From positions 1 through 38,537 of the forward strand of contig DYQT01000006.1 in NCBI GenBank assembly GCA_020719165.1: a stretch of 38,537 bases of DNA. Direction: 5' to 3'. The stretch comes from Draconibacterium orientale (GTDB taxonomy: Bacteria; Bacteroidota; Bacteroidia; Bacteroidales; FEN-979). A program made the position numbers and the translations under genes. The notes below the pieces were generated by a model that ran no database searches, had not been told where the DNA came from, and saw only the letters and a list, made by a program, of their open reading frames with translations. Shown here one piece after another: positions 1-8,179 of the stretch. Each line of letters begins with the position of its first letter. Within the stretch, counting starts at the first letter, position 1.

Positions 1-521
1 GGGATCCTGAAACCCTTGTACGTCAATGGGCTCTTCCCGGAACCGAAGGCCTCCGTCATCGCATCGGCGGACTGGAAAAAGAGAACATTGTCGGTACCGT
101 TTCCACCGATCCGATGAATCACCAGATCATGACCAACATGCGGGCTGAGAAAGTGGAGAAAGTTGCCGATTTCATTCCGGAACAGCAAATTGATGGCCCG
201 GACGAAGGAGATTTGCTGGTGGTAAGCTGGGGCGGTACCTATGGCGCTGTTCATTCAGCCGTATCCCAGATGCAGAAAGAGGGTAAGAATATCAGTCACG
301 CCCATTTTCACTATATTATGCCGCTTCCCAAAAATACGGAACAGGTGCTGAAAGGATTTAAAAAGATTGTGGTTTGTGAACTCAACAGCGGACAATTTGT
401 GAATTACCTTCGCATGAAGTATCCGATGCCCAACATCTTCCAGTTCAACAAGGTGCAGGGATTGCCTTTTATGATCAACGAGTTAACAGATAAGTTTAAT
501 CAACTTTTAGAGGAGAAATAA
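1..521 (+). CDS. korA: 2-oxoglutarate:ferredoxin oxidoreductase subunit alpha, C-terminal part
   Basis: The open frame runs in from the left edge (frame 3), so the gene starts outside the window and the internal ATG at 114 is not its start. About 172 residues are visible. The first ones include PGTEGLRHRIGGLEKE, a stretch characteristic of KorA-type alpha subunits that oxidise 2-oxoglutarate to succinyl-CoA and reduce ferredoxin. The remainder resembles the C-terminal transketolase-like domain of the fused gamma-alpha chain (normally about 600 residues). It ends 1 bp before korB, whose ribosome binding site (aggag) overlaps the last korA codons, so the two are translated from one message. In the cell it would form the cytoplasmic KorAB complex with the next gene and serve a reductive or ferredoxin-linked TCA step. 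The substrate assignment rests on this short part plus korB; a related 2-oxoacid oxidoreductase is the alternative. Confidence 0.88.
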   Translation, partial: DPETLVRQWALPGTEGLRHRIGGLEKENIVGTVSTDPMNHQIMTNMRAEKVEKVADFIPEQQIDGPDEGDLLVVSWGGTYGAVHSAVSQMQKEGKNISHAHFHYIMPLPKNTEQVLKGFKKIVVCELNSGQFVNYLRMKYPMPNIFQFNKVQGLPFMINELTDKFNQLLEEK

Positions 522-522
522 C

Positions 523-1560
523 ATGGACTTCACAAATATGACGGTTGAACGGACAAATGTTCAACTCAGTAAGGCAGATTTTGAAAGCGATCAGATGGTA
601 AAATGGTGCCCGGGATGCGGAGGTCACGCCATCCTGGCTGCCGTGGAACGCGTTTTTCCGAAAATCGGTTACCGCAAAGAGAATTTTTGCATGGTCTCCG
701 GTATCGGGTGCTCTTCGAGGTTTCCCTATTATGTGAATACTTACGGTATTCATGGCATCCATGGAAGAGCTGCCGCGATCTCAACCGGCGTGAAAATTGC
801 CAACCCCAAACTCAGCGTCTGGACCATTACCGGTGATGGCGATTCACTGGCCATTGGCGGAAACCATTTCATCCATGTCATCCGCCGGAATGTTGATATC
901 AACATCCTGCTGTTCAACAATCAGATTTACGGATTGACCAAAGGCCAATTTTCGCCAACCACCCCGATGGGTAAAGTCACCAAAACCTCACCCATGGGTA
1001 CCATTGAACATCCGTTCAATATTGGCGAGTTGGTGATGGGCGCCCAGGGCACCTTTTTTGCCCGTGTCCCCGACAATAACATCGCCCTGATGACCGAATG
1101 TATGTTTGAGGCAGCAAAGCATGATGGCACCTCTGTGACCGAGATCATGGAAAACTGCATCATATTCGCCGACAAAGCCCATGCCCCTGTTACCGGGAAA
1201 GATGTAAAAGATGAAACGATGCTGATCCTGAAAAACGGCGCTCCGATGGTCTTTGGCAAGAATATGGATAAAGGTCTCATTCTCAGGGATACCATGCTTG
1301 AAGTAGTTGAGATTGGTAAAAACGGAATTACCATCGATGATATTCTCATCCATGATCAGTACAGCCAGGATCCCGGAATCCAGCTGATGCTGGCCAAACT
1401 GGCGCCACCTCACTTCCCGATGGTTTTTGGTGTAATACGTGCCGCCATGTATCCTACCTATGATGATCTGGTGGAGGAACAAATCAAATATGCAAAGGAG
1501 ACCTCCAAGATCAAGAATATGGATGATCTGCTGAATTCGGGGGACACCTGGGAGATTTAG
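523..1560 (+). CDS. korB: 2-oxoglutarate:ferredoxin oxidoreductase subunit beta (TPP-binding)
   Basis: 345 residues, the usual length for KorB. It binds thiamine pyrophosphate and one [4Fe-4S] cluster and decarboxylates 2-oxoglutarate together with KorA. Visible signatures are the cluster cysteines C29-P-G-C32 and C63 in GIGCSSR, with a further Cys in the MENC stretch of the C-terminal half. The TPP motif starts at G104-D105-G106 and closes with the NN pair about 27 residues later. The stretch YGLTKGQFSPTTP after it is typical of the 2-oxoglutarate-specific subgroup. The start at 523 is favoured by the gaggag sequence just upstream and the 1-bp spacing to korA. Its 3' end faces the convergent gene at 1567, with only 6 bp between the stops. 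The same window carries SucA and a VorB-type enzyme, so the organism has several routes for oxidising 2-oxoacids. Confidence 0.93.
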   Translation: MDFTNMTVERTNVQLSKADFESDQMVKWCPGCGGHAILAAVERVFPKIGYRKENFCMVSGIGCSSRFPYYVNTYGIHGIHGRAAAISTGVKIANPKLSVWTITGDGDSLAIGGNHFIHVIRRNVDINILLFNNQIYGLTKGQFSPTTPMGKVTKTSPMGTIEHPFNIGELVMGAQGTFFARVPDNNIALMTECMFEAAKHDGTSVTEIMENCIIFADKAHAPVTGKDVKDETMLILKNGAPMVFGKNMDKGLILRDTMLEVVEIGKNGITIDDILIHDQYSQDPGIQLMLAKLAPPHFPMVFGVIRAAMYPTYDDLVEEQIKYAKETSKIKNMDDLLNSGDTWEI

Positions 1561-1566
1561 ACTTTT

Positions 1567-2580
1567 CTAGTCACTTAAAGATCTCATTATATTTTCCCGG
1601 ACAATCTCCAGTTTTGGAAGGAAACTTTTCATGATTAACGGTACCTTTGTTGCTTCCGAGAAAGCGGTTGCCATTTTGATAAGAACTTCCGATGCCACAT
1701 GGATTTCTTTGGGGTGAACCTGTGCCTTAATTAATAATTCCAGCATGATGGCGGGAATACTGGCGTGCATGGGTTCAATCCCGTTGCTGGGGTCAAGGCA
1801 TTTAAAACCAATGGTATTTCCACTGTTATGATCAGTGATGACCAGAATATAAGAAGCATAGGGTCGGGTACCGCGAATTCCAATCCGCGCCGGGGTCATG
1901 ATAAAGTCAGTTTCCAGAATAAGGTCGCAGGCCGGAATTGCGGTCAATCCCCTGATCAACTCCGCTGGCAGGTCAACAGGGATTTCTAACGCTGGCATTT
2001 CAATTAAATGCTGAAACGAATCTTTCCAGGAAGGGTAATCTCCAGTATTGGTATATTCTCTGATCAGCACCAAATCGCGATCTCTTTGTTCCGACCTGAA
2101 AAAATCTGTTGCATCCGGACGGGATGTTACTTCAAGCGCTTGTTCAAGAAAATGGATCATCGATTTTTGCTCTGCATCATCCAGAAACCACGGGAACATT
2201 CCGGGGGTGAAGGATCTGAAAATTGGCCAAGCTTTTTTCCCGGCATATTTCCTTCCAACCGCTTTGATCAGACCCCGGTCTTGTTTTTTAAGCTGCTGAT
2301 GGTCGCAGAACGAAAGGTTCAATTGCGGGATTTCCAAAATTGTTTCAGGTGACATTGTATCCAAATAGTCGGAAAAGTCAAACAGCTTCTTCAGGGCTCG
2401 TTCTCCAAGGTACACAGACATGGCAGGGTCATCATCGTCTGCTGCTGCGAAACTAATAAATCCGGTTGTTCCGGTTACAGGGTCCTTGACCCCAAGAATC
2501 TCATAATCAAAAAGAAAACTCCATGGTTTCAGAGCATTCAATTTGTCGGCCAACTCAAATAATCTTATCCAGTTTTCCAT
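1567..2580 (-). CDS. Uncharacterised cytoplasmic protein, DUF7309/DUF6930-like
   Basis: 337 residues with no signal peptide or membrane segment. The N-terminal part (about 1-110: WIRLFELADKLNALKPWSFL, then a DPVTGTTGF stretch and YLGERALKKL) resembles DUF7309. The C-terminal part (about 190-330, with the YASYILVITDHNSGNTIGF strand and a final helix) resembles DUF6930, a pairing I recall from other bacteria; no activity is known to me. It is divergent from tilS, with 106 bp between the starts. A near-match to the Bacteroidota -7 element, CAATTTTG read on the minus strand at 2636-2643, lies at a sensible distance upstream. The family names are from memory, and a profile search would settle them. 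The reading frame itself is firm because it is long, starts with ATG and leaves only 6 bp to korB. Confidence 0.8.
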   Translation of the reverse strand: MENWIRLFELADKLNALKPWSFLFDYEILGVKDPVTGTTGFISFAAADDDDPAMSVYLGERALKKLFDFSDYLDTMSPETILEIPQLNLSFCDHQQLKKQDRGLIKAVGRKYAGKKAWPIFRSFTPGMFPWFLDDAEQKSMIHFLEQALEVTSRPDATDFFRSEQRDRDLVLIREYTNTGDYPSWKDSFQHLIEMPALEIPVDLPAELIRGLTAIPACDLILETDFIMTPARIGIRGTRPYASYILVITDHNSGNTIGFKCLDPSNGIEPMHASIPAIMLELLIKAQVHPKEIHVASEVLIKMATAFSEATKVPLIMKSFLPKLEIVRENIMRSLSD

Positions 2581-2674
2581 AGTTTTAAGTATTTACTGCT
2601 TAATCTGAAAAAAGAGAAAAGGTCAGACAAAAAGGCAAAATTGTTAATAACTTTTTTCCTGAGAAATAACGCTG

Positions 2675-2682
2675 TAATTTTG
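2675..2682 (+). promoter_or_regulatory. Predicted -7 promoter element of tilS
   Basis: TAATTTTG is a perfect match to the Bacteroidota -7 consensus TAnnTTTG. It ends only 4 bp before the tilS ATG, so transcription would begin at or within the start codon, implying a leaderless message. I see no clear TTTG element at -33. Confidence 0.5.
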
Positions 2683-2686
2683 GCCC

Positions 2687-4027
2687 ATGCTTATCAGAAG
2701 TTTTATCCGGTTTATCGAAGAGGGGAGCATTTTCTCTGCCGATGATTATATCCTGCTTGCCGTGAGCGGCGGGGTTGACTCTACGGTGATGGCCCATCTT
2801 TTTCACCAGGCTAAATTCCGGTTTGCCATTGCCCATTGTCACTTCGGGCTACGTGCCGGGGAGAGCGACCTGGATGCAGAATTTGTTCAAAATCTGGCTG
2901 TTAAGTTGAATGTTCCATTCTTTCTGGAAAAGTTCGATACCGCTGCCATTGCCTCAGAAAGAGGGATTTCAATTCAAATGGCTGCCCGGGATTTGAGGTA
3001 CGAATGGTTTGAAAAGATCAGGATCGAAAATCAGTTTGATTATGTGGCTGTTGCCCATCACCTCGACGATCAGGTGGAAACTTTTATGATCAACCTTATC
3101 CGTGGAACCGGTATTGCCGGGCTGCATGGAATTCCTGTCAAAAAGGGTTCGGTAATCAGGCCCATGATGTTTACATTTCGACAAAATATTGACGATTATG
3201 CCGATCAACATCAGATCATTTTCCGCACCGATCGCTCAAACAATCAAACAAAATACCTGCGCAACAAGATCAGGCATGAGGTAATCCCGCTGCTTGTGAG
3301 CATCAACCCTGAGTTTACAACTGGCTTAACGGCAAGCATCAATCGCATCAGTGAATTTGAACAAGTCGGGAACCATGCTTTGTCAAAATGGTGCGAAAGT
3401 GTTCAGAGAATAGATAACGCTGAAATCGTGATCGACATTCAGCGCGTGTTGGAAAATGCTCCTGCCGAACCCTATGCCTGGGCTTTGTTATCTCCTTATG
3501 GTTTCACCGAAACGCAGGTTGCGAATATTCTCAAATGCCTTGGAACGAAAAGTAGCCGGAGATTCCATTCTGCAACCCACACCTTGGTTAAAGAACGTAA
3601 GAAGCTGGTCATCAGCACTATTGGGCAGATGGTCGAAGAGAAATCAGTCGGAATTGCGTTGTTTCCCGAACAAAAAGAGATATTTAAACCGATTCCACTC
3701 TCTTTTAAACGGATCAGGGACATTGAAAATTATATAATACCTGCAACCGGAAATATTGCCAGCATTGATTTCCGGAAGCTCCAATTTCCGCTAACCATCA
3801 GAAGATGGCGACATGGAGATGTTTTTTTTCCGCTGGGGATGAAGAGGAAAAAAAAGCTGAGTGATTTTTTTATCGATCAGAAGTTGTCTCTCAACGAGAA
3901 GGAGAACACCTGGTTGCTCTGCTCCGGAAACGATATTGCATGGATCATCAACAGGAGGATCGATCACCGGTTCAGGGTGACTGCTGCTACCTCGGAAATT
4001 CTCAGAATCACAACACCTGACACCTGA
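2687..4027 (+). CDS. tilS: tRNA(Ile)-lysidine synthase
   Basis: 446 residues. TilS attaches lysine to C34 of the CAU-anticodon tRNA-Ile using ATP, which changes its codon reading from AUG to AUA. The N-terminal PP-loop SGGVDS is at residues 27-32, followed by family stretches HCHFGLRAGESDLD, ARDLRYEWF and HHLDDQVETFMINLIRGTG. A second, C-terminal TilS domain with RRWRHGDVFFPLGM and KKLSDFFIDQKL is near residues 375-410. Length and domain order are normal. The start is the ATG at 2687, as other family members begin a few residues before the LLAVSGG strand. The last residues (TPDT) and the stop lie inside a 7-bp tandem repeat (4014-4041), so the extreme C-terminus looks shaped by repeat growth and is unlikely to be functional. 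Confidence 0.96.
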   Translation: MLIRSFIRFIEEGSIFSADDYILLAVSGGVDSTVMAHLFHQAKFRFAIAHCHFGLRAGESDLDAEFVQNLAVKLNVPFFLEKFDTAAIASERGISIQMAARDLRYEWFEKIRIENQFDYVAVAHHLDDQVETFMINLIRGTGIAGLHGIPVKKGSVIRPMMFTFRQNIDDYADQHQIIFRTDRSNNQTKYLRNKIRHEVIPLLVSINPEFTTGLTASINRISEFEQVGNHALSKWCESVQRIDNAEIVIDIQRVLENAPAEPYAWALLSPYGFTETQVANILKCLGTKSSRRFHSATHTLVKERKKLVISTIGQMVEEKSVGIALFPEQKEIFKPIPLSFKRIRDIENYIIPATGNIASIDFRKLQFPLTIRRWRHGDVFFPLGMKRKKKLSDFFIDQKLSLNEKENTWLLCSGNDIAWIINRRIDHRFRVTAATSEILRITTPDT

Positions 4028-4041
4028 CACCTGATACCTGA
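4014..4041. repeat. Heptanucleotide tandem array CACCTGA over the tilS stop codon
   Basis: Three exact CACCTGA units (4014-4020, 4021-4027, 4028-4034) are followed by TACCTGA (4035-4041). The tilS stop TGA is the end of the second unit. A second heptanucleotide array of different sequence begins about 30 bp further on. Confidence 0.85.
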
Positions 4042-4072
4042 CATGTTACATATGACTAATTATATTTTTTTT

Positions 4073-4148
4073 CCCAGTCCCGTGTCCCGTGTCCCGCCTC
4101 CCATGTCTCGTGTTCCGCGTCCCGTGTCCCGTCTCCCGTTCCCGCGTC
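4073..4148. repeat. Heptanucleotide tandem array, consensus CCGTGTC
   Basis: About ten degenerate 7-bp units run in phase: cccagtc, three ccgtgtc in all, ccgcctc, ccatgtc, tcgtgtt, ccgcgtc, ccgtctc and a slipped pair at the right end. It lies between tilS and the dsbD promoter and is likely non-coding. A related array with the same period and shared sub-units is at 13683-13731. Confidence 0.85.
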
Positions 4149-4192
4149 CTGTTTTTTATCATCCTAACCTCGCCCCGTATCCTGATTTTCCC

Positions 4193-4200
4193 TAATTTTG
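4193..4200 (+). promoter_or_regulatory. Predicted -7 promoter element of the dsbD-like gene
   Basis: TAATTTTG matches TAnnTTTG exactly and would start transcription near 4207, 14 bp before the ATG at 4221. This supports 4221 over any upstream start in the repeat. Confidence 0.6.
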
Positions 4201-4220
4201 CTTTTCCAAATCATTCGCTT

Positions 4221-6320
4221 ATGAAAAATGTTATGTTCGGTCTTCTGGCGTTGCTGATGCTGCCACTTTTTTCCGTATCACAGATACTTGATCCCGTAAA
4301 ATGGACCTTCAAAGTGGAACAATCAACACCCGAAGAGGCTACCATTCTCCTGATTGCCAAAGCGGATAAGGGCTGGCATGTTTATTCGCAGGACATACCA
4401 CCCAAAGGTCCACTCCCTACAACTTTTGCTTTTACCAAAAGCCAGCATTTTGAACTGGTTGGGAAAGTGGTTGAACCGAAGCCGATTGTGGAGAATGACC
4501 CAAACTTCGACATGGTGTTGAAGTTTTTTGCCGACAAGGCTGTTTTCAAGCAAAAAATAAAGGTTTTAAGTCAAAAGGACTTTATGGTGAAGGGTGTGTT
4601 AAACTTCATGTGTTGTGATGATAAACAATGTTTGCCACCCACAGATGTGGAATTTGAAGTATTCGTAAAAGGGAACCCCAATGCCGTTGTTCCCGCCAAC
4701 ACAACTCAGGCAACTGCCGATCTGGCCTCAGCCAGCCAGGATTCATTGAAAAATGCCGCCCTGGCAAAGGCCAAAACTGATTCGGTTGCCCGCATTGCAG
4801 AACAAAACAAATTGAGCGAAACAGCTGCCGATCAAGCTGCCGACCAGTCGCTGCTATGGTTCTTTCTCGTCTCTTTTATAGCCGGGTTGGCTGCCATCAT
4901 CACGCCATGCGTTTTCCCGATGATTCCGATGACGGTAACCTTCTTTATGCACGACAGCACCAGCAAGCGCAAAGCCCGCCTTCAGGCCATCGTGTATGGC
5001 CTTTCGATCATTGTTATTTACACCGTTATAGGCACGCTCGTAGCCGTAACCCTTGGTGCAAATTTTGCAAACTTTCTCAGTACCCATTGGATTCCCAACG
5101 TGTTTTTCTTCCTGATTTTCATGGTTTTTGCCGCCTCCTTCCTGGGGATGTTTGAAATAACTTTGCCAAGCTGGATCGTGAATAAGGCCGATAAGCAAGC
5201 CGATAAGGGTGGCTATTCAGGCGCATTTTTTATGGCCTTTACCCTTGTCCTGGTCTCTTTCTCCTGCACTGGGCCGATCGTAGGCGCAATACTGGTAAAA
5301 TCGGCCGGTGGTGCGCTGGTGATGCCGATCATCGGGATGCTCGGTTTTTCGCTGGCCTTTGCCCTGCCTTTCGGTTTATTCGCCTTTTTCCCTTCATGGC
5401 TTTCCGGACTTCCTAAATCGGGCGGGTGGCTCAATGCAGTAAAGGTTGTTCTCGGATTTCTTGAGTTGGCGCTGGGTTTGAAATTTCTCAGCATCGCCGA
5501 CCAAACGTACCACTGGCACATCCTCGACAGGGAGGTTTACCTGGCATTCTGGATCGTCATTTTCTTCCTGATGGGAATGTACCTGATCGGAAAACTGAAA
5601 TTCAACCACGATTCAGAGCTGCCATTTGTCAGCGTTCCACGCATTATCATGGCAATCATCGTATTCAGCTTTGTGGTATATATGATCCCCGGCATGTGGG
5701 GAGCCCCGCTGAAAGCACTGTCGGGATATCTTCCCCCCACCACGTATCAGGATTTTGACATGAACGCCATTGTCCAGAAAGAGGTTGGAGCCATCAATAC
5801 CTCCGGAGGAGGAGGAGCCCAACCGGGTAATGATTTGTGTGAAAAACCGAAATACGCCGAATTTCTGAAACTTCCCCACGGGCTCAACGGGTATTTTGAT
5901 TACAAACAGGCGCTTGCATGTGCCAAAAAACAAAATAAACCGATATTTATTGATTTTACAGGCCATGGATGTGTGAACTGCCGGGAAATGGAAGCCAACG
6001 TGTGGTCTGACCCCAATGTGCTGTTGCGAATGCGCGACAATTATATCGTTACGGCGCTTTATGTTGATGATAAAACCGAGCTGCCTGAAAATGAGTGGAT
6101 CACCTCAACCTACGATAAAAAGGTGAAGAAGACCATCGGGAAAATATTTGCAGATTTTCAGATCACGCGGTTCAATGTAAATTCACAACCCTATTATGTG
6201 CTGCTTGATACAAACGGCAATCTGCTCACATCACCCCGTGCCTACGACTTGAATATCGATGCTTTCGTGAAATTCCTGGATACCGGAATGGAGAATTTTA
6301 AGAAACAACAGGGAAGATAA
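4221..6320 (+). CDS. dsbD: DsbD-like thiol:disulfide interchange protein
   Basis: 699 residues from the ATG at 4221. The frame is open further upstream, but that part is translated repeat array, whereas 4221 gives a signal peptide (MKNVMFGLLALLMLPLFSVS) and follows a good promoter. DsbD passes electrons from cytoplasmic thioredoxin across the inner membrane to periplasmic partners. All three parts are present: a periplasmic N-terminal domain with C131 and C137 (C-x5-C), a polytopic membrane core of about eight helices with C230 (in ITPCVFPMIP) and C349 (in SCTGP), and a C-terminal thioredoxin fold with C584-V-N-C587. The membrane cysteines and the terminal CxxC are all in place, so it should be functional. 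It is followed after 3 bp by a surface protein gene, probably co-transcribed. A role in cytochrome maturation or in folding of exported proteins is possible; the sequence does not choose. Confidence 0.9.
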   Translation: MKNVMFGLLALLMLPLFSVSQILDPVKWTFKVEQSTPEEATILLIAKADKGWHVYSQDIPPKGPLPTTFAFTKSQHFELVGKVVEPKPIVENDPNFDMVLKFFADKAVFKQKIKVLSQKDFMVKGVLNFMCCDDKQCLPPTDVEFEVFVKGNPNAVVPANTTQATADLASASQDSLKNAALAKAKTDSVARIAEQNKLSETAADQAADQSLLWFFLVSFIAGLAAIITPCVFPMIPMTVTFFMHDSTSKRKARLQAIVYGLSIIVIYTVIGTLVAVTLGANFANFLSTHWIPNVFFFLIFMVFAASFLGMFEITLPSWIVNKADKQADKGGYSGAFFMAFTLVLVSFSCTGPIVGAILVKSAGGALVMPIIGMLGFSLAFALPFGLFAFFPSWLSGLPKSGGWLNAVKVVLGFLELALGLKFLSIADQTYHWHILDREVYLAFWIVIFFLMGMYLIGKLKFNHDSELPFVSVPRIIMAIIVFSFVVYMIPGMWGAPLKALSGYLPPTTYQDFDMNAIVQKEVGAINTSGGGGAQPGNDLCEKPKYAEFLKLPHGLNGYFDYKQALACAKKQNKPIFIDFTGHGCVNCREMEANVWSDPNVLLRMRDNYIVTALYVDDKTELPENEWITSTYDKKVKKTIGKIFADFQITRFNVNSQPYYVLLDTNGNLLTSPRAYDLNIDAFVKFLDTGMENFKKQQGR

Positions 6321-6323
6321 AAG

Positions 6324-8078
6324 ATGAAATTTCTCTCTATATCAATTCTGCTGATCATTGCATGGCAATTTCAGCTTGATGCGCAGCAATTACCGTTTTC
6401 CCAAGCCAGTGTCACCCTGCCGCAACTTGCATACAGCGCTTGCGCCTGGGGCGATTTTGACCACGATGGCGATCTCGACCTTGCGCTCACTGGAGCTGAA
6501 GGGAACAATCCGGTGACCAGGATTTTCAGGAATGACCAGGGCGAATTTACCGACATCCAGGCAAGTCTGTTGCCCTTGCATTTTGGTTCATTGGAATGGG
6601 GTGATTGCGACAATGACGGAGACCTTGATTTGCTGGTGACGGGTATAGAAAGTTCAGGAAATCCACACACCATCATCTTCAAAAACACCAATAATACGTT
6701 TACCGATTCGGGAATTACACTCCCGGGAGTTATGGACGGCCAGGCTTCCTGGGGCGACCTGGATAATGATGGTGATCTGGATGTTCTGTTGACCGGCAGT
6801 TCGATGGCACGGATATACCGCAACGATGGTAACGGTGAGTTCACCAACATCAGCGCACCCCTTCCGATTATCGAAACCACCATGTCGTGCTGGAATGACT
6901 ATAACAACGACGGACAAGCAGATGTTATGGTGTGCGGCAACACGGGCGGTGGGATAGTTTCCCAACTTTTTAAAAATGATCATGGGAATTTTACACCGGT
7001 AACAGTCACCCCCGAACCGTTTATGGGTCTTTATGGCGGGCAGGTAAAATGGGCCGATCTCGACAACGATGGGGATCAGGACCTGGTAATTTCCGGGATG
7101 GATATCTATGTTGATGGATACTTTCTCATCTATCGCAATGACGGGAATGACCAGTTTACAAAATTTGACAATAATTCGGCAAATCTGCTGAATCCCACAT
7201 TCGATATCGGCGACTTTGATGGCGATGGTTTGCCCGATATCGCATCCATGGGCACGATCTCCGGTTGCGGTGGAGCTGCGGTGACCATGCTTTTGCAAAA
7301 CCTTGGATTCATCAGCTTTTTCAATGTCAGTTCGCTCCTCCCCGGATACAAACTGGGCGGGGTTACCTGGGGTGATTACAACAACGATGGTTTTTCTGAT
7401 CTGCTTTTCACCGGACTGGATGCCTATGATGTACCGAAAACCGGGCTCTATCTGAACAATCTGGGCGATACGACCTTTTTTACTTCAAATACACCACCTG
7501 CAGCTCCTGGCGGTCTCAGCGTTACCATGGATTCAGAAAAAGCCTTGCTGCACTGGAATAGTTCTGCGGATGCACAAACCCCCAGGGATGCAATATCCTA
7601 CAATATTTGCATCGGAACACAGCCTGGTTTATTTGACGTTTTCTCCCCATTGGCCACGCTCAGTTCAGGCAATCGTTCTGTTACCGCGCCCGGAAATGCA
7701 AGTTCCGATACCAGCTGGATGATTAAAGGGATTCCGCCAGGTACATACTATTTTAGTGTGCAGGCCATCGACAACGGTTTTATGCCGGGTGCCTTCTCAA
7801 CTCCCCATATGTTTTTCTATTCACCCGTGGGAATCGGAAATCATGGAGAGCCTGCATTCAGCGTGTTCCCGAATCCAGCCCGCGAGCGAATAAATATTCA
7901 CAGCGAAAATGTTGACAAACAGGATTTTGGTATTAAAATATTCGGCGAAACAGGAATTTGCCTCTTTGAGGGAATTAATACTGAAGTAGTTGATATTTCA
8001 ACCTGGCCCCAAGGTATTTATCTTATACAAAAAACGGACAGTAATGAAAAACTGTCCGTCAAATTCATTAAAAACTAA
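6324..8078 (+). CDS. Secreted FG-GAP/VCBS repeat protein with type IX secretion sorting domain
   Basis: 584 residues. An N-terminal signal peptide (about 1-20, ending in DAQQ) is followed by about seven FG-GAP-like blades. Each carries an Asp-rich loop of the DxDxDGDxD type, for example DFDHDGDLDLALTG, DCDNDGDLDLLVTG and DYNNDGFSDLLFTG, expected to bind calcium within a beta-propeller. A fibronectin type III-like domain spans about 390-500. The last 75 residues (FSVFPNPARERINIH to the end, with DISTWPQGIYLIQK) form a type A C-terminal sorting domain, so the protein should be exported by the Por/type IX system and anchored at the cell surface. Its role may be adhesion or ligand binding, but the ligand cannot be read from the sequence. 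It starts 3 bp after dsbD, which is a plausible operon. Confidence 0.87.
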   Translation: MKFLSISILLIIAWQFQLDAQQLPFSQASVTLPQLAYSACAWGDFDHDGDLDLALTGAEGNNPVTRIFRNDQGEFTDIQASLLPLHFGSLEWGDCDNDGDLDLLVTGIESSGNPHTIIFKNTNNTFTDSGITLPGVMDGQASWGDLDNDGDLDVLLTGSSMARIYRNDGNGEFTNISAPLPIIETTMSCWNDYNNDGQADVMVCGNTGGGIVSQLFKNDHGNFTPVTVTPEPFMGLYGGQVKWADLDNDGDQDLVISGMDIYVDGYFLIYRNDGNDQFTKFDNNSANLLNPTFDIGDFDGDGLPDIASMGTISGCGGAAVTMLLQNLGFISFFNVSSLLPGYKLGGVTWGDYNNDGFSDLLFTGLDAYDVPKTGLYLNNLGDTTFFTSNTPPAAPGGLSVTMDSEKALLHWNSSADAQTPRDAISYNICIGTQPGLFDVFSPLATLSSGNRSVTAPGNASSDTSWMIKGIPPGTYYFSVQAIDNGFMPGAFSTPHMFFYSPVGIGNHGEPAFSVFPNPARERINIHSENVDKQDFGIKIFGETGICLFEGINTEVVDISTWPQGIYLIQKTDSNEKLSVKFIKN

Positions 8079-8122
8079 CCAGGCTCCCTTAACCCAACTA
8101 CTGATTTTCCCCGTTTCCTTCC

Positions 8123-8179
8123 TTGCTTGCATTGCTTGCATTGCTTGCATTGCCTTCATTGCCTTCATTGCCTTCATTG
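8123..8179. repeat. 9-bp tandem array spanning the 3' end of the M20 peptidase gene
   Basis: Three exact TTGCTTGCA units (8123-8149) are followed by three exact TTGCCTTCA units (8150-8176) and a partial TTG. The array covers the stop codon (8174-8176) of the minus-strand peptidase gene and fills most of the convergent gap after the FG-GAP gene. Confidence 0.92.

Noticed and set aside
4073-4148. CRISPR-like array
   Set aside because: The period is 7 bp with no spacers and there are no cas genes.
4089-4220. Upstream extension of the dsbD frame
   Set aside because: It is translated heptanucleotide array; the signal peptide and promoter fit the ATG at 4221.
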